DNA of 18,798 bases from CAZMCC01 sp964564695 (GTDB taxonomy: Bacteria; Planctomycetota; Phycisphaerae; Phycisphaerales; UBA1924): positions 1 through 18,798 of the forward strand of contig CAZMCC010000078.1 of assembly GCA_964564695.1 (NCBI GenBank), read 5' to 3'. Below, one piece after another: positions 1 through 6,361 of the stretch. The notes under the pieces were generated by a model, which was not told the DNA's origin, ran no database searches, and saw only the letters and a program-made list of their open reading frames with translations. Position numbers and translations under genes: made by a program. The stretch's first letter is position 1. Each line of letters opens with the position of its first letter.

Positions 1-46
1 CGGTGCTGGCGCGGAGCCCGCGCGTGCACGTGCATCGGCTGCCGTC

Positions 47-274
47 CTACGCCCCTTGTAGCGAGAAGAGATCGGCTCCCAGCGGCACAACGACCTCATC
101 AGCAGCCACAAGCGCTGCTCGATTGAGTGCGCCGATGCTCGGACCGACATCAATGAGCGCAATCTCGGAGTCCGTCTGTTGTCCAACTTGGCGGACAATT
201 CGCGAAAAAGCACTGAGTACCCGAAAGCCCGAAGCTGCATTGATTGGGTTGTCTTCAGTGCACCGACGGCGCAC
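47..274 (-). pseudogene. ParA-like ATPase fragment (remnant)
   Basis: The translated stretch carries a recognisable internal piece of a ParA/MinD-type chromosome or plasmid partitioning ATPase: the segment IALIDVGPSIGALNRAAL followed by AADEVVVPLGADLFSLQG, which in full-length family members lies in the middle of the protein (Walker B-like Asp and the switch region). The deviant Walker A P-loop that should lie near the N-terminus is absent, because upstream sequence runs directly into the 3' end of phhA. The frame closes with TAG immediately after the FSLQG motif, where intact proteins continue for more than 100 residues. The apparent start is only a GTG without a ribosome binding site. The stretch is visibly less GC-rich than its neighbours. 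I read it as a doubly truncated, non-functional remnant of an acquired gene. A frameshift continuing off the left edge is possible, but the one open alternative frame there shows no ParA similarity that I can see. Confidence 0.6.
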
Positions 275-302
275 GGTATGCCGGCGGCGGTATGGACGAG
301 GT

Positions 303-1274
303 TTACCGCTTCCCCGCCGCGGCCAAGCCCGCCTCGCCCAGCACCTGCTCGGCGTACTTGTTCATCGCGTCGCGGAGCTGCTCGAAGCTCTCGAGGACGT
401 AGTAGATCGGCTGGTAGTGGTCGATCTCGAAGTCGGTCTCGCAGACGCGCTCCATGTCGAAGGGGCGGTATTCGGCGACGTCGCGGGCGGTGCAGTCGGG
501 GGCGGCGGAGCCCTTTTTTTCCCACTGGCCCTTGAGGGAGTAGTCGGCTTCGCCGTGGCTGGAGACGAGGCCCGAGCCGTAGACCTTGATGCGGCCGTCC
601 TTGATGATCAGGCCGAACTCGACGGTGAACCAGAAGAGGCGGGCGAGGCGGGTGACGTGCTCGTCGCCGTCGGCGAGGAGGGCGGCCTTGCCGTAGGTCT
701 GGAGGAAGTCGGCGAAGACACGGAGGGTGTGGAGGGGGACGTGGCCGAAGACGTCGTGGAAGATGTCGGGCTCGGGGAGGTAGTCCATGACTTCCCGAGG
801 GCGGATGAGGACGGTGGTGGGGAACTCCCGGTGGGCGAGGCAGGCGAAGAAGGCCTTGGCGGGGAGGTATCCGGGGACGCCGTGGGAGGCCCAGGAGGAC
901 TGGGCCTGGAGGAACTTGTTGACGCCGTCGAGGCGGGTGCCCTTCTTGATGAGCTGACCGCCGGCGACGGTGATGTCCTGGTCGAGGACGAGGTCGTCGA
1001 GGAGGGGGAGGCGGTCGCGGGTGAGGCGGAGGATCTTCATGCCGTCGATGAACTGACGGCTGACCTGCTGCTCGAGGACGGCCCAGCGGCGGTCGAAGAG
1101 GTCGCGCCAGACGTCGTGGTTCTCGGGCGTGTAGCGGGTGTAGTTCTGGGTGATGTAGAACTTGTCGGCGTGGATGTCGGAGTGGTGAAGCTGGGGGGCC
1201 TCGTCGGCGAAGGCCTGGGCCTTGCGGGCTTCCTCGGAGTCGATGATGTTGTTGTAGCGGATCTCGGCGCGCAT
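303..1274 (-). CDS. phhA: Phenylalanine 4-hydroxylase (biopterin-dependent aromatic amino acid hydroxylase)
   Basis: A 323-residue cytosolic iron enzyme that hydroxylates L-phenylalanine to L-tyrosine using tetrahydropterin and O2. The facial triad is intact: His173 and His178 in the segment PDIFHDVFGHVPLH, and Glu219 in FWFTVEFGL. Other family signatures are YTPENHDVWRDLFDRR (about 48-63) and SSWASHGVPGYL (about 126-137). It resembles the short bacterial PheH type: there is no N-terminal ACT regulatory domain, only the catalytic core. The start is an ATG preceded by a purine-rich AGGGGAAGGG stretch. It is divergent from the small gene at 1384, with about 109 bases between them. No pterin-4a-carbinolamine dehydratase (phhB) lies in the window. 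Phe rather than Trp or Tyr as substrate is inferred from overall similarity to bacterial PheH. Confidence 0.93.
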   Translation of the reverse strand: MRAEIRYNNIIDSEEARKAQAFADEAPQLHHSDIHADKFYITQNYTRYTPENHDVWRDLFDRRWAVLEQQVSRQFIDGMKILRLTRDRLPLLDDLVLDQDITVAGGQLIKKGTRLDGVNKFLQAQSSWASHGVPGYLPAKAFFACLAHREFPTTVLIRPREVMDYLPEPDIFHDVFGHVPLHTLRVFADFLQTYGKAALLADGDEHVTRLARLFWFTVEFGLIIKDGRIKVYGSGLVSSHGEADYSLKGQWEKKGSAAPDCTARDVAEYRPFDMERVCETDFEIDHYQPIYYVLESFEQLRDAMNKYAEQVLGEAGLAAAGKR

Positions 1275-1312
1275 GGGTTGCCCTTCCCCTGGGGCCCGGG
1301 CCGCAAAGACTC

Positions 1313-1340
1313 TTGCCGCCGGGCGGGTCTCTGGTATCGT
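1313..1340 (+). promoter_or_regulatory. Putative sigma70-type promoter for the 73-residue orphan gene
   Basis: A TTGCCG -35-like hexamer (1313-1318) and a TATCGT -10-like hexamer (1335-1340) are separated by 16 bases, in the divergent gap between phhA and the small gene. The TATCGT -10 form recurs in the predicted promoter of the lysine-rich gene near 6370. This is pattern matching only; sigma specificity is unknown. Confidence 0.3.
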
Positions 1341-1370
1341 AGAAGCGACCTCAATCCCCGGCCAAGCCGG

Positions 1371-1383
1371 GAGGAGCCTCCTC
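1371..1383 (+). promoter_or_regulatory. Hairpin overlapping the ribosome binding site of the 73-residue gene
   Basis: The sequence GAGGAGCCTCCTC immediately upstream of the GTG start is a near-perfect palindrome. GAGGA pairs with TCCTC across a GCC loop. The left arm is itself the Shine-Dalgarno (GGGAGGAG, 1369-1376), so the folded RNA would hide the ribosome binding site. Confidence 0.45.
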
Positions 1384-1605
1384 GTGGGTATCGATCCGAT
1401 GCTGTATCAGAAGTACTCGGGACGTTCGGGTGACCCGTACTCCCGGATGGGTGAAGCGTTGGCGAAGAACGACGCGAAGAAGTCGCGCCGCGAGGGGATG
1501 CCCAAGGGCGTGTCCGGCGGGCTTCGCGTGTCGATGCTGCCGGGGGAGTGGGCGAACATCTTCTTCTTCTGGAAGTGGTTCAGGCACTCGCGGAAGAATG
1601 ATTGA
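1384..1605 (+). CDS. Small basic orphan protein, 73 aa
   Basis: I do not recognise this protein. The GTG start at 1384 is chosen because an ideal Shine-Dalgarno GGGAGGAG (1369-1376) lies 7-9 bases upstream; the first in-frame ATG, at 1399, is too far from it. The product is basic, with a Lys/Arg-rich middle (KNDAKKSRREGMPKG, about 28-42) and a strongly aromatic C-terminal patch IFFFWKWF (about 59-66) following LPGEWAN. No cysteines are present, and no signal peptide or full membrane span is evident; the aromatic patch could be a packing or membrane-contact element. It ends four bases from the convergent stop of the nuclease-like gene. The strong ribosome binding site and possible promoter argue that it is real. 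Function unknown. Confidence 0.6.
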   Translation: MGIDPMLYQKYSGRSGDPYSRMGEALAKNDAKKSRREGMPKGVSGGLRVSMLPGEWANIFFFWKWFRHSRKND

Positions 1606-1609
1606 GCGA

Positions 1610-2437
1610 CTACTGACGCTTTGAGCGGATGCGATCCCGGCCTTCGGCTTTTACGCTCGCGATGAGGGCGTCGGTCAAGGGGATCACCTTGCCGGCATTC
1701 ATGTCGTCCGTTGCGCCGTCGAGCATCGCTCGTATTTCGTCGTCAAGTGAAGATGCTGTATCTCGCCTTGCGACTTCTTCTTCCACCTCTCGGACGGCCG
1801 CACGCAACACCGGATCTGTGTCGACGAGGCCAGATGCGTGTAGGAATACAGAGCGAGCCAAGTCGGTTGAGTTATAGAACTCGCCAACCGCCTCGCCCGT
1901 AGCCGGATTCCAATCCATTGTTATCGCTGGCTCTGAAGTCATAGCGCATTCCACGCCATGCCTGCGAAAACACGATGTGCTCACATTGGGGTGCAGTGTG
2001 GTGACGAATACCAGACGAGGTATGCTCTGCGTAACTCGTTGCAGCTGGCGTTCCTTGTGGAAGACTTTGTCTTGGAGCTTCTGTGTGACGAGCGAATAGC
2101 AGCCGGAAAACGGACGATCGGGGTCCATTCCACTCGCGCTGGTCGCGGCTTGACGCGAGACGTTCGTCACTTCTACAACGAACCGGTTGCCGGTTCCTTC
2201 AAAGAGGAAGTCTGGGCCGCCACTACTTGCGTCCTCAAAGCTCCAGACATTCTCCTCGGTGTGAACTGCCAGAAAGTCCCACGCGACAGCCTCTGCAACC
2301 GCGCCCTCTTGCTGCTCCACGTTCGACCCGCTGAGGAGTGCTCGCCAGTTCTTGTACGCCTTCGAGTTCTGCCTGCCCAGCCACGCTGAATAGCAGGCAA
2401 TCGAGCGCTCGTACGGCTCGACGTTGAACGGTCTCAT
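1610..2437 (-). CDS. Unrecognised protein with possible PD-(D/E)XK nuclease-like core, 275 aa
   Basis: No firm family assignment. The segment GGPDFLFEG (Asp76) followed by a strand FVVEVTNV (Glu89), preceded by a helix beginning EQQEGAVAEAVAWDFL (about 41-56), has the order and spacing of a PD-(D/E)XK fold. The usual catalytic Lys two residues after the Glu is replaced by Thr (E-V-T); a Lys-rich helix follows (QKLQDKVFHKERQL, about 119-132), which could supply a migrated Lys. The C-terminal third is acidic and helical (REVEEEVARRD). The ATG at 2437 is preceded by a well-placed GGAG. A GTG at 2500 overlapping the dehydrogenase stop (GTGA) would add 21 residues but has no Shine-Dalgarno. The gene is visibly poorer in GC than its flanks and lacks the strand G-skew, which suggests recent acquisition. 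Nuclease function is inference only. Confidence 0.6.
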   Translation of the reverse strand: MRPFNVEPYERSIACYSAWLGRQNSKAYKNWRALLSGSNVEQQEGAVAEAVAWDFLAVHTEENVWSFEDASSGGPDFLFEGTGNRFVVEVTNVSRQAATSASGMDPDRPFSGCYSLVTQKLQDKVFHKERQLQRVTQSIPRLVFVTTLHPNVSTSCFRRHGVECAMTSEPAITMDWNPATGEAVGEFYNSTDLARSVFLHASGLVDTDPVLRAAVREVEEEVARRDTASSLDDEIRAMLDGATDDMNAGKVIPLTDALIASVKAEGRDRIRSKRQ

Positions 2438-2496
2438 GCACGCTCCATTCTCGGCAAGGCCGCGGCCGGACAAAAGGCGTACATAGTCTAGCGGCG

Positions 2497-3474
2497 TCAC
2501 TCCACAACATTCGGCGGGCGCTTTCCGGCGAGGATGGCGCCCGCGTTTTCGCATGCGAGCTCGGTCATGATCTCGCGGTAGCGCTTCTCGGCCGAGCCGA
2601 TGTGCGGGGCGAGGACGACGTTGTCGAGGGTGAGCAGGCGGGGGTGGACCTTGGGCTCGTGCTCGAAGACGTCGAGGCCGGCGCCGTAGATCTTGTTGGC
2701 GGCGAGGGCGTCGGCGAGGGCGGCTTCGTCGATGATGGGGCCGCGGGCGGTGTTGACGATGATCGCGGTGGGCTTGAGCAGGGCGATGCGCCGGGCGTCG
2801 ATGAGGTGGCGGGTTTCGGGGGTCAGCGGTGTGTGGATGCTGACGACGTCGGCGCGGGCGAGCCCTTCGTCGAGCTCGATGCGCCGGGCGGCGAGGGGGG
2901 CGAGCTCCCACTCGAGCTTGCGTGAGCGGCCGGCGTAGGCGATGCGCATGCCGAAGCCCAGGGCGCGGAGGGCCACGGCGCGGCCGATGCGGCCCGGGCC
3001 GACGATGAGCAGCTCCTGGCCGGTGAGGTGCATCCCCATCCAGCCGGCGGGGCCGGGGTTGCCGTCGCGTTCGAAGGCGCCGGTGCGGACGTAGCGGTCG
3101 GCTTCGGCCAGGCGTCGGGCAGTTGCGAGGATGAGGGCGAAGGCGAGGTTGGCGGTGCCCTCGGTGACGGCGTCGGGGGTGTTCGTGACGAGGACGCCGC
3201 GGCGCTTGCAGGCGGCGAGGTCGAAGTTGTTGTAGCCGACGGCGTAGTTGCAGACGCCCTTGAGCTGGGGGCCGGCGGCGTCGAGGAATTCGTCGTTCAC
3301 CTGGTCGTAGAACATCGAGACGATGACGTCGGCGCCGCGGATGAAGCGGAGCAGGTCGGCGCGGGGCATGCGCTCGTCGGGGGCGATGGTGACGTCGGCG
3401 CCCGGGATGAGGGCGGGGCCGGGGACGTAGCGGGTGATGACGGCCTTTGCGCCGCCTGGATGACTGGTCGCCAT
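2497..3474 (-). CDS. D-isomer-specific 2-hydroxyacid dehydrogenase (glyoxylate/hydroxypyruvate reductase-like)
   Basis: A 325-residue cytosolic oxidoreductase interconverting 2-keto acids and D-2-hydroxy acids. The Rossmann nucleotide-binding motif VGPGRIG is at about 158-164, and the catalytic triad is in its usual order and spacing: Arg244 (NTARGPIIDE), Glu273 (DVFEHEP), His291 (APHIGSAEKRYRE). The second beta strand of the Rossmann fold ends in AYAGRSRK rather than an acidic residue, as in GRHPR-type glyoxylate/hydroxypyruvate reductases that prefer NADPH, so that cofactor is likely. The ATG at 3474 follows an AAAGAGG site; longer in-frame extensions would run into hicB. It lies downstream of hicAB and could be cotranscribed with it. 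The exact substrate cannot be told from sequence. Confidence 0.88.
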   Translation of the reverse strand: MATSHPGGAKAVITRYVPGPALIPGADVTIAPDERMPRADLLRFIRGADVIVSMFYDQVNDEFLDAAGPQLKGVCNYAVGYNNFDLAACKRRGVLVTNTPDAVTEGTANLAFALILATARRLAEADRYVRTGAFERDGNPGPAGWMGMHLTGQELLIVGPGRIGRAVALRALGFGMRIAYAGRSRKLEWELAPLAARRIELDEGLARADVVSIHTPLTPETRHLIDARRIALLKPTAIIVNTARGPIIDEAALADALAANKIYGAGLDVFEHEPKVHPRLLTLDNVVLAPHIGSAEKRYREIMTELACENAGAILAGKRPPNVVE

Positions 3475-3505
3475 ATCGACGTGCCTCTTTGTCGTAGGGT
3501 GAGCG

Positions 3506-3751
3506 TCAGGCGGACTTGCGCAGACGCTTCGCGGTGAGCACGGGCACGTACGCGGCCTTTGCCGAGGGACGTGGGGGGCGGACGCCATCGTCGCGCATTC
3601 CGGCGAGGTGCATGTCGATGGCGCCCCTGATCAGTTTCATCGTCGCGCCGCGCGTGCGTGCGGCGGCCACGCAGCCGGGGAGATCCGGGACATATGCGGA
3701 GTAGCCGGTGCCGGTCCGCTCGATGACGACCATGTAGGGTGTGGCTGCCAT
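3506..3751 (-). CDS. hicB: HicB-type antitoxin, 81 aa
   Basis: The product contains the HicB partial RNase H-like fold signature: an N-terminal strand YMVVIERTGTGYSAYVPDLP (about 6-25), then GCVAAARTRGAT and the helix MKLIRGAIDMHLAGMRDDG, ending in PRPS. It is expected to bind and neutralise HicA. The start ATG at 3751 has an excellent GGAGG five bases upstream. The C-terminus is short and basic (LTAKRLRKSA) and shows no clear helix-turn-helix or ribbon-helix-helix domain, so DNA-binding autoregulation by this subunit is doubtful. It begins one base after the hicA stop, toxin first and antitoxin second, the common hicAB order. Family assignment is strong; activity is inferred. Confidence 0.87.
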   Translation of the reverse strand: MAATPYMVVIERTGTGYSAYVPDLPGCVAAARTRGATMKLIRGAIDMHLAGMRDDGVRPPRPSAKAAYVPVLTAKRLRKSA

Positions 3752-3752
3752 G

Positions 3753-3953
3753 TCAACCTCCGCCGGGGCCCTTGAGCCCGGCCTGCTTGAGAATGCTATT
3801 GAGCGTACCGGGGGCGAGATCGGAAGCCGGGGATCCGCCGACAGTGACGCGGCCCGCCTTGGAGGGGTGCTTGAACTGGCGGTGGCTGCCGCGCGTGGCG
3901 ACGAGGATCCAGCCGTCGCGGTGGAGCGTTCGGAGTACATCTCGGACCTTCAT
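3753..3953 (-). CDS. hicA: HicA-type mRNA interferase toxin, 66 aa
   Basis: A small double-stranded-RNA-binding-fold protein of the HicA/YcfA family, which in characterised systems cleaves mRNA and is held inactive by HicB. Its length fits the family. Key features are the N-terminal helix MKVRDVLRTLHRDGW, the catalytic His24 in the motif TRGSHRQFKHP, and the C-terminal helix GTLNSILKQAGL (about 49-60). Its ATG overlaps the stop codon of the amidohydrolase as ATGA, and a GGAG lies about seven bases upstream of the start. Translation is therefore probably coupled to the upstream metabolic gene, unusual for a toxin-antitoxin module. No separate promoter was recognised. Confidence 0.88.
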   Translation of the reverse strand: MKVRDVLRTLHRDGWILVATRGSHRQFKHPSKAGRVTVGGSPASDLAPGTLNSILKQAGLKGPGGG

Positions 3954-5287
3954 GGCGTACTCCGGGAGTGGAACGCCTGCCACGCCTGCGACTCGGTGAT
4001 GCGCTGGTCCCACGCGATGGCGTCGGACTGCGGAGCGCCTTCGCGCCGGCGTTCGACGGCGGCGCGGATCGAGTCGGCGGGGTCGGCGCGGACGATGGGG
4101 ACGTCGCTGCCGAACCAGAGCAGGTCCCCGGGCGTGCAGCCGGCGGCGACCAGCTCGCGCAAGGGGAGCACGCGGTCGAGGCGGTGGGGGAGGTAGCGGG
4201 TCAGGGCCTCGACGTCGGCGAGGAGGTGGCACGGCTGGACGCTGCAGACGACGCCGAGCTCGGCGAAGCGGGGGACGTCGGCGGCGTCGACGAGCTCGCA
4301 GTGTTCGAGACGGAGGGCGGGGGGGGAAGGCATCGAGGCATCGAGGCATCCAGGCATCGAGTGGAATGCGGATTGCCAGGTGTCGAGTGCCGCGCGGACC
4401 GCGGCGTCGCCGATGGCGTGCACGGCGAGGCCGACGCCGGCCTTCTGGGCTCGCGCGATGGCGGCGCGGAGGTCGGGGATGGAGAGCATGGGCTTGCCGG
4501 TGGGCAGGCCGGGCGTTGGATCTCGGTAGGGGTGGAGCATCCACGCGGTGCGGCTGTTGAGCGTGCCGTCGAGGAACACCTTGAAGCCGGCGAGGCGGAC
4601 GCGGTCGGTGGACCAGTGATCGCGGGTGGATTCGGCGTGGTCGGCGTCGGCGATGTTGGGGTAGAGCCAGATCTCGCGGACTCCGAGAGTGTCGAGCTCG
4701 CCGGAGCGCTGCATCGAGCCGAGCATGGGGCCGAGCCAGGGCTGGCTGTGCAGGTCGTGGACTTCGATGAAGCCGGGGGCGGCGAGGTGGCGGAGTGCCG
4801 CGGCGACGAGGGCGTGCTTGCCGGCGGCGTCGGGCTCGGGGGCTGCGCTCCACGCGCGGAAGGCGGCCTGTTCGATGAGCAGGCCCGTGGCGCGGCCGTG
4901 GGCGTCGACGCGGACCTCGCCGTTGGGCGGGACACGCAGGCCGGGGGTGAGAGCGGCGGCGCGGAGGGCGGCGGAGTTGGCGGCGGCGGCGTGGTGATCG
5001 AAGGAGAGCAGGACGACGGGGACATCGTCACCCGAGGCCGCGTCGAGTTCGGCGAGGGTGGGCCAGCGGTGTTCGGGCCAGGCCTCGACGCGTGCGCCGT
5101 GGAGTCGGGCGAAGGGGGCGGGGCCGGTGCGGCGTGCGCGGTTGGCGGCGAGTGCGACGAGCTGGAGGCAGTCGTCGAGGCGCGTGCACGCGGAGAGGTC
5201 GGTCATCCGGAGCGACTCGCCCAGGGAGGAGATGTGGGCGTGGGCCTCGCGCAGGGGGGTGGGGGGGGAGGCGGGGCGGAAGGTCAT
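3950..5287 (-). CDS. YtcJ-like metal-dependent amidohydrolase, barrel only
   Basis: A 445-residue member of the amidohydrolase superfamily (YtcJ/PF07969 type). Visible elements in order: metal-binding HxH (His16, His18 in EAHAH), the segment LAGFKVFLDGTLNSRTAW (about 232-249) with Lys236, His290 in AVHAIGDAAV, His329 in RLEHC, SVQPCH (349-354), and Asp395 in WFGSDVPIV. These are the usual metal and proton-transfer positions, so catalysis is plausible; the substrate is unknown. Typical members exceed 500 residues, with N- and C-terminal strands forming a beta-sandwich beside the barrel. Here the protein starts almost at the HxH motif and stops after RITESQAWQAFH, so both halves of the sandwich are missing. 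The ATG overlaps the stop of the upstream gene (ATGA), and its stop overlaps the hicA start. A low-complexity insertion at about 310-322 is encoded by an 8-bp tandem repeat. Confidence 0.82.
   Translation of the reverse strand: MTFRPASPPTPLREAHAHISSLGESLRMTDLSACTRLDDCLQLVALAANRARRTGPAPFARLHGARVEAWPEHRWPTLAELDAASGDDVPVVLLSFDHHAAAANSAALRAAALTPGLRVPPNGEVRVDAHGRATGLLIEQAAFRAWSAAPEPDAAGKHALVAAALRHLAAPGFIEVHDLHSQPWLGPMLGSMQRSGELDTLGVREIWLYPNIADADHAESTRDHWSTDRVRLAGFKVFLDGTLNSRTAWMLHPYRDPTPGLPTGKPMLSIPDLRAAIARAQKAGVGLAVHAIGDAAVRAALDTWQSAFHSMPGCLDASMPSPPALRLEHCELVDAADVPRFAELGVVCSVQPCHLLADVEALTRYLPHRLDRVLPLRELVAAGCTPGDLLWFGSDVPIVRADPADSIRAAVERRREGAPQSDAIAWDQRITESQAWQAFHSRSTP
4328..4359. repeat. Four tandem copies of an 8-bp unit (AGGCATCG) inside the amidohydrolase gene
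   Basis: Units at 4328-4335, 4336-4343, 4344-4351 (last base C instead of G) and 4352-4359. The period of 8 is not a multiple of three, so gain or loss of one unit would shift the reading frame. The present copy number keeps the frame open and encodes the low-complexity segment around MPGCLDASMP. Confidence 0.9.
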
Positions 5288-5913
5288 GTGCCGCGTTCCA
5301 TGGTGGTGCGCAGCGCCTGCTCGGCGGCGTGAGCGAAGCGCGCGGGCTCGGAGAAGACAAGGCGCACGAGGGTAATGCCCGAGCGGATGTCGGCGCCGAG
5401 CTCGTCGACGCCGACGCAGCGGGCGTCGGTGTCGCCCGATGGACCCCCACCACGGGTGTGTCCGGCGGCGCGGGAGAGCGCGGCGGGGCCGCCCGGGGTG
5501 TCGTTCACGAGCTTGCAGAGGCGGGCCTGCTCGGGGGCGAGGTCGCCGGGGCTGAGGATGTCGGTGCCGTCGAGGACGGCGCCGGCGAGCTTGACGAGGT
5601 CGAGGTGGGCCTGGGCCCACTTGAGGCCACCGGGCTTGGCGTGGTAGGCCTGCCAGCGGTCGGTGCCGGCGTCGCCGTCGGGGTCCACGGGGGAGAGCTC
5701 GAGCAGGAGCTGGGCGGCGTCGTCGCTCTCGAAGGGGACGAAGAGGACGGCCTCGGTGGCGTGGAGGGTGGTGGCCTCGACGGCGAGGACGATGCGGGGG
5801 CGGGCGGGGTCGATGATGAACCGGACGGGCTGGGACCGGTCTCCGGTGACGAGGGTTCCGGAGTAATGGGCTCGGAGGAGGCGCAGGACGGTGTCGGGTT
5901 CGATGGTCGGCAC
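5284..5913 (-). CDS. Split-barrel/DUF2470-like protein, possibly FMN- or heme-related, 209 aa
   Basis: A cytosolic protein without signal peptide. The N-terminal half looks like a split beta-barrel of the pyridoxamine-phosphate-oxidase-like class (TVLRLLRAHYSGTLVTGD, then RPRIVLAVEATTLHATEAVLFVPFE). The C-terminal part (about 160-205: CVGVDELGADIRSG followed by LVRLVFSEPARFAHAAEQAL) resembles the DUF2470/HugZ-type pattern, in which an acidic D-x-x-G-x-D segment precedes a short arm and an RLxF strand. Members elsewhere bind flavin or heme; no specific ligand residues can be claimed here. The start is a GTG without an obvious Shine-Dalgarno, but no better in-frame start exists. The stop overlaps the amidohydrolase start as ATGA, so the two are likely coupled. 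It is probably the first gene of the minus-strand run. Family call tentative. Confidence 0.6.
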   Translation of the reverse strand: MPTIEPDTVLRLLRAHYSGTLVTGDRSQPVRFIIDPARPRIVLAVEATTLHATEAVLFVPFESDDAAQLLLELSPVDPDGDAGTDRWQAYHAKPGGLKWAQAHLDLVKLAGAVLDGTDILSPGDLAPEQARLCKLVNDTPGGPAALSRAAGHTRGGGPSGDTDARCVGVDELGADIRSGITLVRLVFSEPARFAHAAEQALRTTMERGT

Positions 5914-5991
5914 GGGTGAATAGTGGCCCTGAGGGGGCCACAGGGCAATGTGGAGGGAGGGCGGAGGGGGTGTGAGAAGGAACTTGGGGTC

Positions 5992-6030
5992 AAAAACGAC
6001 CGCGGGGCCGGCTGTTGGCCGGCCCCGCGG
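5992..6030 (-). terminator. Strong rho-independent terminator for the lysine-rich gene
   Basis: A perfect 13-bp stem (6000-6012 with 6018-6030), almost entirely G/C, closes a 5-nt TGTTG loop. On the minus strand it is followed three bases later by five T residues (5992-5996). It lies about 80 bases downstream of the lysine-rich gene. On the plus strand no T-tract follows, so it is directional. Confidence 0.8.
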
Positions 6031-6108
6031 GTTCGGTGGCGCTCTCTAATTGAACTCGTCACGCCCACCGGGGCGGACGATCTGGTCTCTCTCTCGTTCC
6101 GAACGTGA

Positions 6109-6237
6109 TTACATCATCATTCCGTTGGATGACGAGGCCTTCTTCGCAGCTTTGCGTCGGGCCTTCTTCTTGCCAGCCTTCTTCTTCGCCTTCTTCTTAC
6201 CAGCCTTCTTCGCCTTCTTCTTTGCCTTCTTGGCCAT
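6109..6237 (-). CDS. Lysine/alanine-rich histone H1-like protein, 42 aa
   Basis: The product is almost wholly Lys, Ala, Gly and Arg, made of repeated KKAKKKA/AGKKKA/RRKAAKKA-type units from residue 2 to about 33, ending SSSNGMMM. Such tails resemble the C-terminal domain of eukaryotic histone H1 and bacterial HC1/H1-like proteins, and are expected to bind DNA or RNA by charge without a fixed fold. The ATG at 6237 has a near-ideal AAAGGAG eight bases upstream; a longer in-frame extension has no such site. A putative promoter near 6370-6396, a leader with a 10-bp inverted repeat, and a strong terminator make it a self-contained transcription unit. The very short length is unusual. It could be a nucleoid protein or a ribosome-associated basic peptide; nucleic-acid binding is inference. 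Confidence 0.72.
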   Translation of the reverse strand: MAKKAKKKAKKAGKKKAKKKAGKKKARRKAAKKASSSNGMMM

Positions 6238-6280
6238 GGGAGATCTCCTTTTTGGATTCGTCCGTGAGCGCCGGTATGCG

Positions 6281-6323
6281 GCAGCGAGCGCCACTGCTCT
6301 TTACCGCTGTTGTCGCTCGCTGC
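6281..6323 (-). promoter_or_regulatory. Inverted repeat in the leader of the lysine-rich gene
   Basis: A perfect 10-bp inverted repeat (6281-6290 GCAGCGAGCG with 6314-6323) is separated by 23 bases. It falls between the predicted promoter and the ribosome binding site, so it would form a stem in the mRNA leader. No T-tract follows on either strand, which argues against a simple terminator. Confidence 0.45.
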
Positions 6324-6361
6324 GTCTATCGGACGCGCGACCGTCAACGCTTGAGCAAAGC

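Noticed and set aside
3..1433. Long plus-strand open frame of 476 codons across phhA
   Set aside because: It is the antisense shadow of phhA; its translation is a low-complexity Gly/Val/Glu/Asp string typical of the opposite strand of GC-rich genes.
2438..2911. N-terminal extension of the nuclease-like gene upstream into the dehydrogenase region
   Set aside because: The extension is Arg/Pro-rich shadow sequence of the dehydrogenase, and a good Shine-Dalgarno precedes the ATG at 2437.
3968..5332. Long plus-strand open frame of 454 codons opposite the amidohydrolase
   Set aside because: Gly/Ala/Glu-rich shadow with no motif, while the minus strand has clear catalytic motifs.
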